In this document: positions 1 through 7,298 of the stretch, piece by piece
How positions within the stretch are numbered: position 1 is the first letter of the stretch
How the letters are laid out: the number at the start of each line of letters is the position of its first letter
Source: Verrucomicrobiota bacterium
GTDB taxonomy: Bacteria; Verrucomicrobiota; Verrucomicrobiia; Opitutales; Opitutaceae
DNA length: 10,720 nt
Direction: 5' to 3'
NCBI GenBank assembly: GCA_023426435.1
Contig: JAFAAS010000091.1
Coordinates: forward strand, 1-10,720
Position numbers and translations under genes: made by a program
Notes under the pieces: model-generated
Seen by the model: the letters and a program-made list of their open reading frames with translations, nothing else
What the model was told of the DNA's origin: nothing
Databases searched by the model: none

Positions 1-866
1 CCCACCACTTCCTCGCGCGCATCCTCCAGCACATAGTGCCCCGCGTCCGCGATCCGATGCACCTTCGCCTGCGGCAACCGCCTCTGCCACTCCGCTAAAA
101 ACCGGTCGTCGAAACAAAAATCCTTCCCGCCCCACACAATCGTCACCGGCCGATCGCTAAACTGCGCAATCCCGTCCGCCACTTCCTTCAGCGTCGCCCA
201 ACTCCGATGCCGCTCGTCCATCGGAATATCCCGCACGAATCTGCTCACCGCCACCCGGTTCGCCCACGAGTCATACGGCAGCAGATACGCCCGCTTTTCC
301 TCCGCCGTCAGTTTTCGCCGGCTCATCGCCATCCACGTCGCCGGCCACGCGAATCCATTCAACCCGCGCACCAACGCCGGCCCGACCACCGGCGCTTTGC
401 ACACCGCGATCCGACCCGGAATATGCCGCGACGGAAACGCTCCTGTATTCAAAATCCCGATGCGCTTCACCCGCTCCGGCTGACGCCCCGCCGCCCCAAA
501 CCCGATCGCCCCACCCCAATCGTGCACCACCAGATCGAAGGTCTCGACCCCGCAGCTCCGCAACAGCGCGTTCACGTCCTCGATCCGCCGCGCTAGCGAA
601 TAATCATAATCCTGCGGCTTCTCCGAAAGTCCCATCCCGACATGATCCGGCACGATGCAACGCATCGTCGGCATAAGCGCTTTCACCAGCTCGCGATAAT
701 AAAACGACCACGTCGGATTCCCATGCAGCATCACCACCGCATGCGTCGACCGCGGCCCTTCGTCCAAATAACTCATCCGCGCTCCCGCCGGCGTCGTGAA
801 CGCCCGCGGCTCGAACGGATACATCCTCCGCAGCCATCCCGGAATCGTGTCGCCCGCGTTCACCAT
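1..866 (-). CDS. oleB: OleB-type alpha/beta hydrolase (beta-lactone decarboxylase), C-terminus cut by window edge
   Basis: 288 residues are visible, with no stop before the left edge; the family is about 300 aa, so only a short C-terminal piece is missing. This is a haloalkane-dehalogenase-like alpha/beta hydrolase. The HGNPTWSFYYR oxyanion-hole segment is at residues 48-58, the nucleophile Asp116 is in VHDWGG, a candidate acid Asp249 is in WGGKDF, and the base His277 is in AGHYV. The aspartate nucleophile and the HGNPTWSFYYR segment are typical of OleB, the last enzyme of OleABCD olefin synthesis, which decarboxylates a beta-lactone to a cis-olefin (known for the family). The ATG at 866-864 overlaps the oleA stop by 7 bases, so translation is probably coupled. 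oleC (beta-lactone synthetase) and oleD (reductase) are expected next, outside the window. From sequence alone a true haloalkane dehalogenase or epoxide hydrolase cannot be excluded, but the oleA neighbour argues strongly for OleB. Confidence 0.88.
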   Translation of the reverse strand, partial: MVNAGDTIPGWLRRMYPFEPRAFTTPAGARMSYLDEGPRSTHAVVMLHGNPTWSFYYRELVKALMPTMRCIVPDHVGMGLSEKPQDYDYSLARRIEDVNALLRSCGVETFDLVVHDWGGAIGFGAAGRQPERVKRIGILNTGAFPSRHIPGRIAVCKAPVVGPALVRGLNGFAWPATWMAMSRRKLTAEEKRAYLLPYDSWANRVAVSRFVRDIPMDERHRSWATLKEVADGIAQFSDRPVTIVWGGKDFCFDDRFLAEWQRRLPQAKVHRIADAGHYVLEDAREEVV

Positions 867-1885
867 TCGAGCGCCAGCATCAAACAATTCAACCCGCTCC
901 CAATCCCCAACAATCCCACGCGATCGCCTTCCTTCACCGCCCCCGCCTCGATCGCTTTGGCCAACGTCGCCGGCAACGCCACCGATCCCGTGTTTCCCAG
1001 CGTCTCGAAGGTCGAAAAATCCTTCGCCAGATCGATCCCCAGCGTCTCGTAAAGTTTCCGCCGATGCACGCTGCCCACCTGGTGGCACACGAATCGATCG
1101 AATCCGCTTCCCTGCTCCGCCGTAAACGCTTCCCACGTCTCCTTCGCCAGGGTCACGCCCGCGATCAACAACTGTTCCGAATCCGTCTGCATCACCAGCG
1201 ACTCCGCCGCATAGGTGTCGCCCTGACACAAATCGCTGTGCTGCGTCGCCGCGCGCGCCACACCGCCCAGCAGCCGGTGCGACCGCCCTTTCGCCAGCGA
1301 GCGATGACATAACATCGCCGCCACCGCACCCGATCCGATCGTCAGATTCGCGAAATACGGTTTGATCTCATTCCGCGTCAGCGGCCGTTCCACCAGCGTC
1401 CGCAGCGTCTGCTCCACCAGGGGGCGTCCGTTTTCTCCGGATACAATCATCGCGCAGCGTATCTGCCCGCTCTCGATCATTCCGGCCGCGAGCGTCAGCG
1501 TATTCAGAAAACCGAGACACGCGTTCGACACATCCAGAATCTGCGCCGTCCCCGGCAGCCCGATCTTCCGATGCGCAAACGACGCCGTCGCCGGCTCCAG
1601 CATGTCGCGACTCACCGCCGCATGCACAAACAACTCCACTTGGTCCGCGCGCAATCCCGACTTCGCCAGCACCGCCCGTCCCGCGGCCGCACTCGCATCC
1701 GACGGACGCGTGCCCGCCGGCCACATCCGCCGCTCGCGAATTCCGGTCATCAACTCCAGCCGCCCTTCCGGCAGTTTCAGCCGCTCATACAACGGACGCA
1801 GCCGTTCCTCGATCTGCTCCGAGGTCCAAACCTCCTCGGGCAGCGCCACCGCGATCGATTCGATGCAAACGTTCTCGAATTTCAT
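860..1885 (-). CDS. oleA: OleA-type thiolase-fold enzyme, head-to-head acyl condensation (FabH-like)
   Basis: 341 residues starting MKFENVCIES and ending in GIGSGLNCLMLALEW. In Ole pathways OleA joins two fatty acyl thioesters by non-decarboxylative Claisen condensation to a 2-alkyl-3-ketoacid. Thiolase-superfamily catalytic residues are visible: Cys123 in DVSNACLGF, His268 in VCHQV and Asn298 in LGNTGS. Glu97 in SRDMLEPATAS matches the glutamate that OleA supplies as general base and that FabH lacks, which separates it from an ordinary 3-oxoacyl-ACP synthase III. The ATG at 1885 is chosen because a TGAGGA Shine-Dalgarno-like site precedes it, overlapping the upstream stop (1896-1894), and because the family fold begins here; the frame stays open to 2536, but that extension lies antisense-like across the enoyl reductase gene and is low-complexity. 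The gap to the upstream gene is 8 bases and the end overlaps oleB by 7, so the three genes form a tight operon. Substrates could be acyl-CoA or, given the local ACP, acyl-ACP (inference). Confidence 0.9.
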   Translation of the reverse strand: MKFENVCIESIAVALPEEVWTSEQIEERLRPLYERLKLPEGRLELMTGIRERRMWPAGTRPSDASAAAGRAVLAKSGLRADQVELFVHAAVSRDMLEPATASFAHRKIGLPGTAQILDVSNACLGFLNTLTLAAGMIESGQIRCAMIVSGENGRPLVEQTLRTLVERPLTRNEIKPYFANLTIGSGAVAAMLCHRSLAKGRSHRLLGGVARAATQHSDLCQGDTYAAESLVMQTDSEQLLIAGVTLAKETWEAFTAEQGSGFDRFVCHQVGSVHRRKLYETLGIDLAKDFSTFETLGNTGSVALPATLAKAIEAGAVKEGDRVGLLGIGSGLNCLMLALEW

Positions 1886-1893
1886 CCGAATCC

Positions 1894-2721
1894 TCAGCCC
1901 TTGGCTGCCGCCGTCTCCGGCCGCATCGCCAATCGAATGATCTCCTTGTCGAAATAATTCGATCCGAGCCCCGCATCCACCACCAGCGTCGCCCCGTTCA
2001 CCCCGCTGCTCCGTTCGCTCAACAAAAACACCGCCACATCCGCCACTTCCTGCGTGCTGAGGCTGCGTTTCCGAAACGTCATTTTTTCCGAATACAAATA
2101 GCTTTCGAGATATCCGGGAATTCCCGCCGACGCACTCGTCTTCAACGGCCCCGAGCCCACGACGTTGAATCGCACCTCCGAATCCGCGCTGAACGATTTC
2201 GCTAGGAACCGCGTCGCCGATTCCAGCGCCGCCTTGATCGGCCCCATGTAGCCATAGTTGTCCGGCGTCACCACCAGCGACGAAATCCCGATCGTCACCA
2301 CCGAAGCATTCTTCGCCAGGTGCGGCTTGAACGCATTCGCCACCTCCACCAGCGAAAACGCCGAGATCGCCGTCGCCTGCAAAAAGTCCGCCCGCTTCGT
2401 CTCGTGAAACGCCTTGAACCCTTCGCTGTAATTCGCGAACGCGATCGAATGCACGATCCCGTGCACCGGCCCCAAACCCGCCGCCGCCACCTCGCCCGCC
2501 AGCTTCGCCGCCGCACCTTCGTGTTCCACGTCGCACACGAACACCGGCTTCCCCGCGAGCAGCGTTTCCAACGACTTCTTCCGCGTCTCCGACCGCACGC
2601 TATAAACCACGCGCGCCCCCTGCTCCTCGAGTGTCTTCGCGATGAACCACGCGACGCTCTTCCGATTCGCCACCCCGAAGACCACAAAGGTCTTCCCGCT
2701 AAGCTGAAGAAAGTCGGCCAT
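1894..2721 (-). CDS. fabI: FabI-like enoyl-ACP reductase (SDR family)
   Basis: 275 residues, near the usual FabI length of about 260. It is an SDR with the FabI-type nucleotide loop (FGVANRKSVAW, residues 15-25), VHSIAFA at 90-96, and catalytic Tyr156 and Lys163 in YGYMGPIK, which keeps the FabI Tyr-x6-Lys spacing. The family reduces trans-2-enoyl-ACP with NAD(P)H, the last step of each elongation cycle. One oddity is that the residue equivalent to E. coli FabI Tyr146 is Ile146 (segment TIGISSLVV), so the active site is divergent. The C-terminus (GLGSNYFDKE followed by about 15 residues) is longer than in E. coli. The start at 2721 gives the expected MADFLQLSGK beginning; upstream in-frame codons run into a repeat. 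It lies 8 bases before oleA and 71 bases after the dehydratase. It is probably a pathway-dedicated paralogue rather than the housekeeping enzyme, and could instead be a reductase of modified acyl chains. Confidence 0.8.
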   Translation of the reverse strand: MADFLQLSGKTFVVFGVANRKSVAWFIAKTLEEQGARVVYSVRSETRKKSLETLLAGKPVFVCDVEHEGAAAKLAGEVAAAGLGPVHGIVHSIAFANYSEGFKAFHETKRADFLQATAISAFSLVEVANAFKPHLAKNASVVTIGISSLVVTPDNYGYMGPIKAALESATRFLAKSFSADSEVRFNVVGSGPLKTSASAGIPGYLESYLYSEKMTFRKRSLSTQEVADVAVFLLSERSSGVNGATLVVDAGLGSNYFDKEIIRLAMRPETAAAKG

Positions 2722-2734
2722 ATTTACACCCTGC

Positions 2735-2762
2735 CTGTCATTCTGAGCGCAGCGAAGAATCC
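2735..2762. repeat. Short imperfect palindromic intergenic repeat
   Basis: This lies in the 71-base gap between the FabZ-type and FabI-like genes. On the minus strand it contains ATTCT and AGAAT half-sites flanking a GC-rich centre (core 2739-2759), and the 5-base outer arms pair perfectly. The plus-strand text TCATTCTGAGCGCAGCGAAG is of a kind I recognise from intergenic dispersed repeats in several bacterial phyla (recall, not searched). It is transcribed in the operon leader of the FabI-like gene, about 13 bases before the start codon. No function can be assigned. Confidence 0.55.
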
Positions 2763-2792
2763 ACGTGTTCGAATACCATTTCGGCTTCGCTC

Positions 2793-3236
2793 CTACGCCA
2801 CACCTTCCGGCGCCTTCCAAGCCACCGAAAACTCCACGTTCAAGACCCGCTTGTCTCCATTCTTCACGCTCCCGCTCATCATCGTGAACCCGCCGAGCGC
2901 ATCCTTCTTCTTCACTTCGATCGTCACCGTGTCGCCCGGATAAACCGGACTCCGAAACCGCACGTCGCTGATCTTCGCGAGCAACGGCACGCCTTCCCCC
3001 GGCTTCAGTCCCGCCGCCTGCGCCTGCCGCGCCATGTAAAGCGCCCCGGTCTGAAACACCGCCTCGCACAAAATCACGCCCGGCGTGATCGGCGCGCCCG
3101 GATAATGCCCCTGGTAGAAATCCTCGTCCGCCCGAAACGTCCGCTTCGCCGTCAAACTCTCCGGCGTCTCCGCCACGATTTCATCGACGAACAAAAACGG
3201 AGGCCGGTGCGGAATCAGATCGGTTACATTCAGCAT
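2793..3236 (-). CDS. FabZ-type 3-hydroxyacyl-ACP dehydratase (hot-dog fold)
   Basis: 147 residues, the normal FabZ length. It starts MLNVTDLIPHRPPFLFVDEI, the classic FabZ N-terminus. The catalytic His44 lies in GHYPGAPITPGV and Glu58 lies 14 residues later in ILCEAVFQ, the same spacing as His54 and Glu68 of E. coli FabZ. The family dehydrates 3-hydroxyacyl-ACP to trans-2-enoyl-ACP. The frame is open up to 3335, which would add 33 residues, but those are encoded by the inverted repeat at 3251-3317 (RHRDTEAEDFSLCLCASVV is a typical artefact of that repeat), so the ATG at 3236 is the credible start. No clear Shine-Dalgarno site is seen; the hairpin ends 14 bases upstream. It sits between a CrtI-type oxidoreductase and the FabI-like reductase and supplies their enoyl-ACP intermediate (inference). 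Confidence 0.88.
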   Translation of the reverse strand: MLNVTDLIPHRPPFLFVDEIVAETPESLTAKRTFRADEDFYQGHYPGAPITPGVILCEAVFQTGALYMARQAQAAGLKPGEGVPLLAKISDVRFRSPVYPGDTVTIEVKKKDALGGFTMMSGSVKNGDKRVLNVEFSVAWKAPEGVA

Positions 3237-3250
3237 GGTTAAGGTGTGTT

Positions 3251-3317
3251 GAACCACAGAGGCACAAAGGCACAGAGAAAAATCCTCAGCCTCTGTGTCT
3301 CTGTGCCTCGGTGGTTC
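3251..3317. repeat. Large inverted repeat (27-nt arms, 13-nt loop) before the FabZ-type gene
   Basis: The arms at 3251-3277 and 3291-3317 pair at 24 of 27 positions around a 13-base loop. The left arm begins GAACCACAGAGGCACA. This kind of CCACAGAGGCACAGAG hairpin is one I recognise as common in intergenic DNA of Bacteroidota, Planctomycetota and Verrucomicrobiota (recall). It lies between the CrtI-type stop (3338-3336) and the FabZ-type start (3236). There is no T-run, so it is not a classical terminator; it may be a mobile repeat or an RNA-stabilising stem. Confidence 0.8.
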
Positions 3318-3335
3318 ATTCCGAATAAATGCCAT

Positions 3336-4790
3336 TCAGCCCACAACTGACGCCGCCGCCCGCTTCGCATCGAACAACGCCTTGTCGATCTTGTTCGCGA
3401 CGATCACGCCGTAGTTAATCGTGCCGAGCCACCCCGACATGATGATCCCGACCGAACCCGCGTGATACAAACCGGGCAACTTCTCCGGCAGCTCCATCGA
3501 CACTTTCAATCCTTCGAACTTCGTTCCAAACGACGTTCCGCCCATGTGCGTCGTATAACGCTCGATCGTCCGCGGCGTCGCCGCCTCCTTCCAATCGATC
3601 TTGCCGCGCACATCCGGGATAAACCGCTCCAACGCCACGAGCGACTCCTCGATCAACCGCTCCTTCTCGCGATCATACTCCTCCAGCGAAAGCTGGTCCC
3701 AGTCCCCGTATTGGCCGTTCAACGACACCACCACGGTGTAGCGGTCCGAACCCGGACGCGTCTCCGGATAATACACCGAAAACGTCCGGCTCGTCGTCCG
3801 GAAATCCGTCAGCTCCTGGCTGCTGAACTTCGGGTTGTCCGACGTGAACACGAGATCGCCGATGTGCGGGATCGTCTCACCTTTTCGAATACCAAAATAA
3901 ACCTGGCACGAGCTCGAATTGATCCGCACCGCCCGCGCCACCTCCACGAAGTCCGCCGGAAAACTCTCCTGGCGCGCCAGCTTGAAGATCGTGTTCTTGA
4001 TGTTCGCGTTCGACAGCACCGCCTTCGCGCGAATCACGCGCCCGCTCGTCGCCACGATCCCGCACGCGACCTTCTTTCCGTCGCGCTCTTCCACGAGTAT
4101 CCGGTCGACCATTACCTTTTTCCGCAGCTCGACGCCGTTCTTCTTCAGCTCCGCGACCATCTTCTCGATCAACACATCGGAGCCGCCCCGGAACGTATAG
4201 ACGCCCGAGCCCATGAAATTCGAAAACACGATCCCATACGTGATCGCCGGATCGTCGAGCGTCGACCCGTTCGCATACGCGATCGGCTCCATCAACAACC
4301 GCTTCACATCGTCCCGCCCCGGAAAAAACCGCTCCAACATCTCCCCCGTCGTCTCCGAGTTGTTGTCGTAGTAATTCATCGCGCGGAGATAGTCGTAAAA
4401 CGCCTCCACCTTCTCCCGCGCCAACCCGAACTGCTCGACCAGCACCCGCGTGTAATCCTCCCGCGTGAACGTCGTCCAGACATCCATCTGCGGATTCACG
4501 AACCGGATGTCCTTCAACGGCACGATCGAATCCGCGATCTCCTTCGTCCAATACTTGCGGCACGACTTGATCATTCCCACCGGAAATCCGTGCAGCGAGA
4601 TGTCGAAGATGTGCCCGCCTTTCCGCGTGAACCACGTCGCCAGCCCGCCGAACTGATAGTGATGTTCGAGCAGCAGCACGCGATGACCGGCCTTCGCCAG
4701 CACATTCGCGCCGGTCAGCCCGCCCAAACCACTGCCGATCACGATAACGTCATACTCGTCCGCGACGCCTTTCAGCCAGTCGTAAGCCAT
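3336..4790 (-). CDS. CrtI/COG1233-type FAD-dependent oxidoreductase (phytoene desaturase-like), copy 2
   Basis: 484 residues, the usual CrtI/retinol-saturase length. The N-terminal FAD-binding Rossmann motif reads VIGSGLGGLTGAN (residues 18-30), followed by the ribose-binding Glu42 in LLLEHHYQFGG. The C-terminal FAD segment is PGLYHAGSVGIIMSGWLGT. The family desaturates, isomerises or saturates polyenes and acyl chains (CrtI, CrtISO, retinol saturase); the exact reaction cannot be read from sequence. MAYDWLKG at 4790 is taken as the start: the alternative 14 residues upstream would use TTG and adds nothing family-like. No Shine-Dalgarno site is obvious. Neighbours are a secreted sugar-isomerase-like gene upstream and FabZ downstream. 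No phytoene synthase or other carotenoid gene is in the window, so an acyl-ACP or fatty-acid-derived substrate is more likely than phytoene (inference). Confidence 0.82.
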   Translation of the reverse strand: MAYDWLKGVADEYDVIVIGSGLGGLTGANVLAKAGHRVLLLEHHYQFGGLATWFTRKGGHIFDISLHGFPVGMIKSCRKYWTKEIADSIVPLKDIRFVNPQMDVWTTFTREDYTRVLVEQFGLAREKVEAFYDYLRAMNYYDNNSETTGEMLERFFPGRDDVKRLLMEPIAYANGSTLDDPAITYGIVFSNFMGSGVYTFRGGSDVLIEKMVAELKKNGVELRKKVMVDRILVEERDGKKVACGIVATSGRVIRAKAVLSNANIKNTIFKLARQESFPADFVEVARAVRINSSSCQVYFGIRKGETIPHIGDLVFTSDNPKFSSQELTDFRTTSRTFSVYYPETRPGSDRYTVVVSLNGQYGDWDQLSLEEYDREKERLIEESLVALERFIPDVRGKIDWKEAATPRTIERYTTHMGGTSFGTKFEGLKVSMELPEKLPGLYHAGSVGIIMSGWLGTINYGVIVANKIDKALFDAKRAAASVVG

Positions 4791-4843
4791 GAATGAAGCG
4801 GACGAGTGAAGTTCCCGCCCCGCGAAGCGCAACGGGAATCATC

Positions 4844-4921
4844 AGGTGGAGCCCGACGTCCCCGTCGGGCTCGTTTGAGAATAACGTTTCCGAAGCCCGA
4901 CGAGGACGTCGCGCTCCACCT
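4844..4921. repeat. REP-like inverted pair (28-nt arms)
   Basis: The arms 4844-4871 and 4894-4921 pair at 26 of 28 positions around a 22-base spacer. Each arm also contains its own small palindrome (CCCGAC...GTCGGG in the left arm), giving a cruciform. A third, single copy of the same unit lies at 10140-10165, just behind galE. This is REP/BIME-like architecture. It occupies the gap between the sugar-isomerase-like stop (4934) and the CrtI-type start (4790), and could attenuate or protect the transcript. Confidence 0.8.
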
Positions 4922-4933
4922 CCATGTCTCCCC

Positions 4934-5797
4934 TCAGAGTTCCAACCCCTGCAAATACTTCAAACTCGCCGGAATCGCCTGCAACGGCGCCGGCGTCTCG
5001 TCTTCGATGATGTAGAACTTCACGCCGACCTTCTGCGCCGTGCCGATGACCGCCGCCCAGTCGATCTGCCCCGTTCCCACGGCCACATTGTCCGTCGGCG
5101 CCGCATGTCCCGTCGAAAGATTCGTGATCGCGCCTTTGCGAATGTCTTTCACGTGCAGCGAAAACCAGCGATCGCCGTATTTCTCCAGCAACTTCACCGG
5201 GCTCTGCCCCGCGTGAAACACCCAGAAAACGTCCATCTGCAGCTTCACCAGATCCGGATTCGTCTCGCGCGCGAAAACATCGAACACCGTCTCGCCGCGC
5301 TCACCGCCCGTCGCCACGAACTCGTAACCGTGCGGGTGATACGCGAACTGCAGCCCCGCCGCTTTGCACGCTTCACCAATCTTGTTGAAGTTCGCCGCGA
5401 TCTCCTTCGCCGACTCCACCGTCCACGGCTTGTCGCCCTGACGCGCCCACGGGCAGGTCACATACTTCGCACCCAGCGCCTTCGCAAAAGCGATCGCCTC
5501 GCTGGGATCCTTCACCAGCGGCTCGTAGCTCGCATGCACGCCCACCACCGTGAACCCGCGCTCTTTCACCGCCGCGACATACTCGTCCACCGACATGTTC
5601 GCCGGTCGCACCGCCTCGATCTCCTTGAAACCATACGCCTTCGCCTGATCGAGCGCCTTGATCGTGCTCTCCTTCGCGATCTCGCGGAGGCTCCACATTT
5701 GCAGACCGATGTGGTCCTTGAAATTCGCCGTCTGCGCGACGGCCAGCGTCGCAACCGATACAAAGGGCAAAGCGAAACGAAGCAGATAAGTTTTCAT
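4934..5797 (-). CDS. Secreted sugar phosphate isomerase/epimerase-like protein (xylose isomerase-like TIM barrel)
   Basis: 287 residues with an N-terminal Sec signal peptide: Lys2 and Arg7, a hydrophobic stretch at 8-20, and probable cleavage after Ala21 (AVA-QT). The mature part begins HIGLQMWSLRE, typical of the AP-endonuclease-2/xylose-isomerase barrel family. Likely metal or substrate ligands are Glu61 (KEIEAV), His154/His156 (YHPHGYEF), Asp189 (LQMDVFW), His215 (SLHVKDI) and Glu265 (YIIEDE); the late VGTGQIDW motif is also characteristic. Many such exported paralogues exist in Verrucomicrobiota and Planctomycetota, some tied to modified-sugar catabolism; the substrate here is unknown. 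It sits 52 bases after one CrtI-type gene and before a REP-like pair and the second CrtI-type gene. A cell-envelope sugar enzyme has no obvious role in acyl chain synthesis, so it may be a passenger or act on a glycosylated end product (inference). Confidence 0.85.
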   Translation of the reverse strand: MKTYLLRFALPFVSVATLAVAQTANFKDHIGLQMWSLREIAKESTIKALDQAKAYGFKEIEAVRPANMSVDEYVAAVKERGFTVVGVHASYEPLVKDPSEAIAFAKALGAKYVTCPWARQGDKPWTVESAKEIAANFNKIGEACKAAGLQFAYHPHGYEFVATGGERGETVFDVFARETNPDLVKLQMDVFWVFHAGQSPVKLLEKYGDRWFSLHVKDIRKGAITNLSTGHAAPTDNVAVGTGQIDWAAVIGTAQKVGVKFYIIEDETPAPLQAIPASLKYLQGLEL

Positions 5798-5849
5798 GGG
5801 GATAACGCGCCTGACGTTTCCCCGCGGCGAACGTTTTGCAAGCGCCCGC

Positions 5850-7286
5850 TCAGCTCGATTTTTGGAGGATATGGTAGTTCGCCATTGAGATTCCGCTCAG
5901 CATCGCGCCGACGATTCCCAAGAACCCCTGGTCCGTCCCACAGAGGTAAACATTGCTCAACGCCGTCCGCCCCTGGCGATGTTTCACCGGCGACCCGTAA
6001 ATCGCGCCGCCGAAATGCCCGGTGAACTTCACGATCGTCCGCGGCGTAAACATGTCCGTCGCCACCGTCGCCTTCGCCATCGCCGTTTCGTCGCGCAACC
6101 CCGGCAAAAACCGCCGCGCACTCCGCTGCACCGCCTCGAACCAACGCGCCTTGTCCGCCCGATAAATGTCCTCCGGCAAACCCGCCCAACGCTCGTAATT
6201 CGCCAGACACGTCACGCGCACCACCCCTTCCGGCAACATTCGTCCTGCCCCAAAATCGAAATTATTTGGGATGCAGATCACGCCGCTTCGCACGTCCACC
6301 TGCTCCTCCGGCCGCACATAATCGAAGCGCTCCGAATCGTTGAAAAACACGATCGTATCCTCTCCCCAACCGAACTCCGCCGGCTGCCGATTCAGCACCG
6401 AAATCGTCTCCACAAACGACAACCGCCCCACCGGCATATCTCCGTTTTCGCGGTCGCCCCCCTCAATCAACCGTTCCGTCTCCGGCGCCCCAATCGACGA
6501 AATCACTTCATCCGCCGTCACCGTTTCTCCGCTGTCCAATTCCAACCCGACCGCGCGTCCTTCCCGCGAAACAATCCTCCGCACGCCACACTTCATCCGC
6601 CGCTCCCCACCCGCCGCGCGATACTTCTCCAGCAACACGCGCAGGATCACCCGCACGCCTTCAAAGGGCCGCGCGAATCCCTCCAAAAACAGCGCTTTGA
6701 ACATGATCACGAACTGCCCGAACTCCATGTCCCGCTCCTGCGCGCTGCCGTAATACATCACCGGACAAAACAGCATGTCTTCCAGCAACGGATCGCTCAC
6801 GTAGCGTCGCACCATCTCTCGCGCCGACACCGCCGTCGCATCGAGCGAAACATCGTCATAGCTCCTCACCACTTCCACCAACTTCCGAAATCCATCGATC
6901 TGCTCCGGAAACTTCGCCGCGACCTCGCTCTCGAACACCGCAAACTCATTCGTGAACCGCAGCGATACTTCGCCTCGCCCGCCAAACGCCACGCGCGACT
7001 GCTTCTGCTCGCACAGCGCAAATTCCTCCCGATCGATCCGCAGTTGCCGCAACAACTTCGTCAGCGGCGTGCCTTTCACCCCCGGCCGCACGTAGTTCGT
7101 CATCGCGTGCAGCCCCACGTCGTATTTCCGCCCCGCAATACTGTAGAAACTATTCAAACCCCCGATCGCATTATGCCGCTCGAAGATGCACACGCGTTTC
7201 CCGAAGTGCGCCAGTCGGATCCCCGCCGCGAGTCCCGACATCCCCGCCCCAATAATCGCCACATCGTAATGCAAAGCCGTGTTCAT
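5850..7286 (-). CDS. CrtI/COG1233-type FAD-dependent oxidoreductase, copy 1
   Basis: 478 residues. The FAD Rossmann motif is IIGAGMSGLAAGIRLA (residues 11-26), Glu36 ends the second strand (CIFERHNAIGG), and the C-terminal FAD-binding segment reads NVYLCGTDQGFLGIVGAMLSG. It is related in plan to the oxidoreductase at 3336-4790 but clearly divergent, so this is not a recent tandem duplication. The family includes carotene desaturases and isomerases and retinol saturases; here an acyl-chain desaturation or saturation role is inferred from the KS, ACP, FabZ and FabI neighbours. The ATG at 7286 gives the motif its normal distance from the N-terminus. No Shine-Dalgarno site is seen; immediately upstream is a long inverted repeat and then the terminator behind the ACP, so this gene may need its own promoter or read-through. 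Confidence 0.82.
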   Translation of the reverse strand: MNTALHYDVAIIGAGMSGLAAGIRLAHFGKRVCIFERHNAIGGLNSFYSIAGRKYDVGLHAMTNYVRPGVKGTPLTKLLRQLRIDREEFALCEQKQSRVAFGGRGEVSLRFTNEFAVFESEVAAKFPEQIDGFRKLVEVVRSYDDVSLDATAVSAREMVRRYVSDPLLEDMLFCPVMYYGSAQERDMEFGQFVIMFKALFLEGFARPFEGVRVILRVLLEKYRAAGGERRMKCGVRRIVSREGRAVGLELDSGETVTADEVISSIGAPETERLIEGGDRENGDMPVGRLSFVETISVLNRQPAEFGWGEDTIVFFNDSERFDYVRPEEQVDVRSGVICIPNNFDFGAGRMLPEGVVRVTCLANYERWAGLPEDIYRADKARWFEAVQRSARRFLPGLRDETAMAKATVATDMFTPRTIVKFTGHFGGAIYGSPVKHRQGRTALSNVYLCGTDQGFLGIVGAMLSGISMANYHILQKSS

Positions 7287-7298
7287 GGCATCTGTTTC

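Noticed and set aside
207..596. 129-codon plus-strand open frame
   Set aside because: It is antisense to oleB, with Pro/Arg/His-rich low-complexity translation.
1886..2536. N-terminal extension of the oleA frame (217 codons)
   Set aside because: It overlaps the enoyl reductase gene in another frame, is low-complexity, and OleA proteins begin at the chosen methionine.
2722..3069. N-terminal extension of the FabI-like frame
   Set aside because: It overlaps the dehydratase gene and the short repeat; the FabI fold starts at residue 1 of the chosen start.
3462..4796. 444-codon plus-strand open frame
   Set aside because: It is antisense to the CrtI-type gene, its translation is Arg/His/Leu-rich without motifs, and the opposite strand shows a full FAD enzyme. 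Long antisense frames are expected at this GC content.
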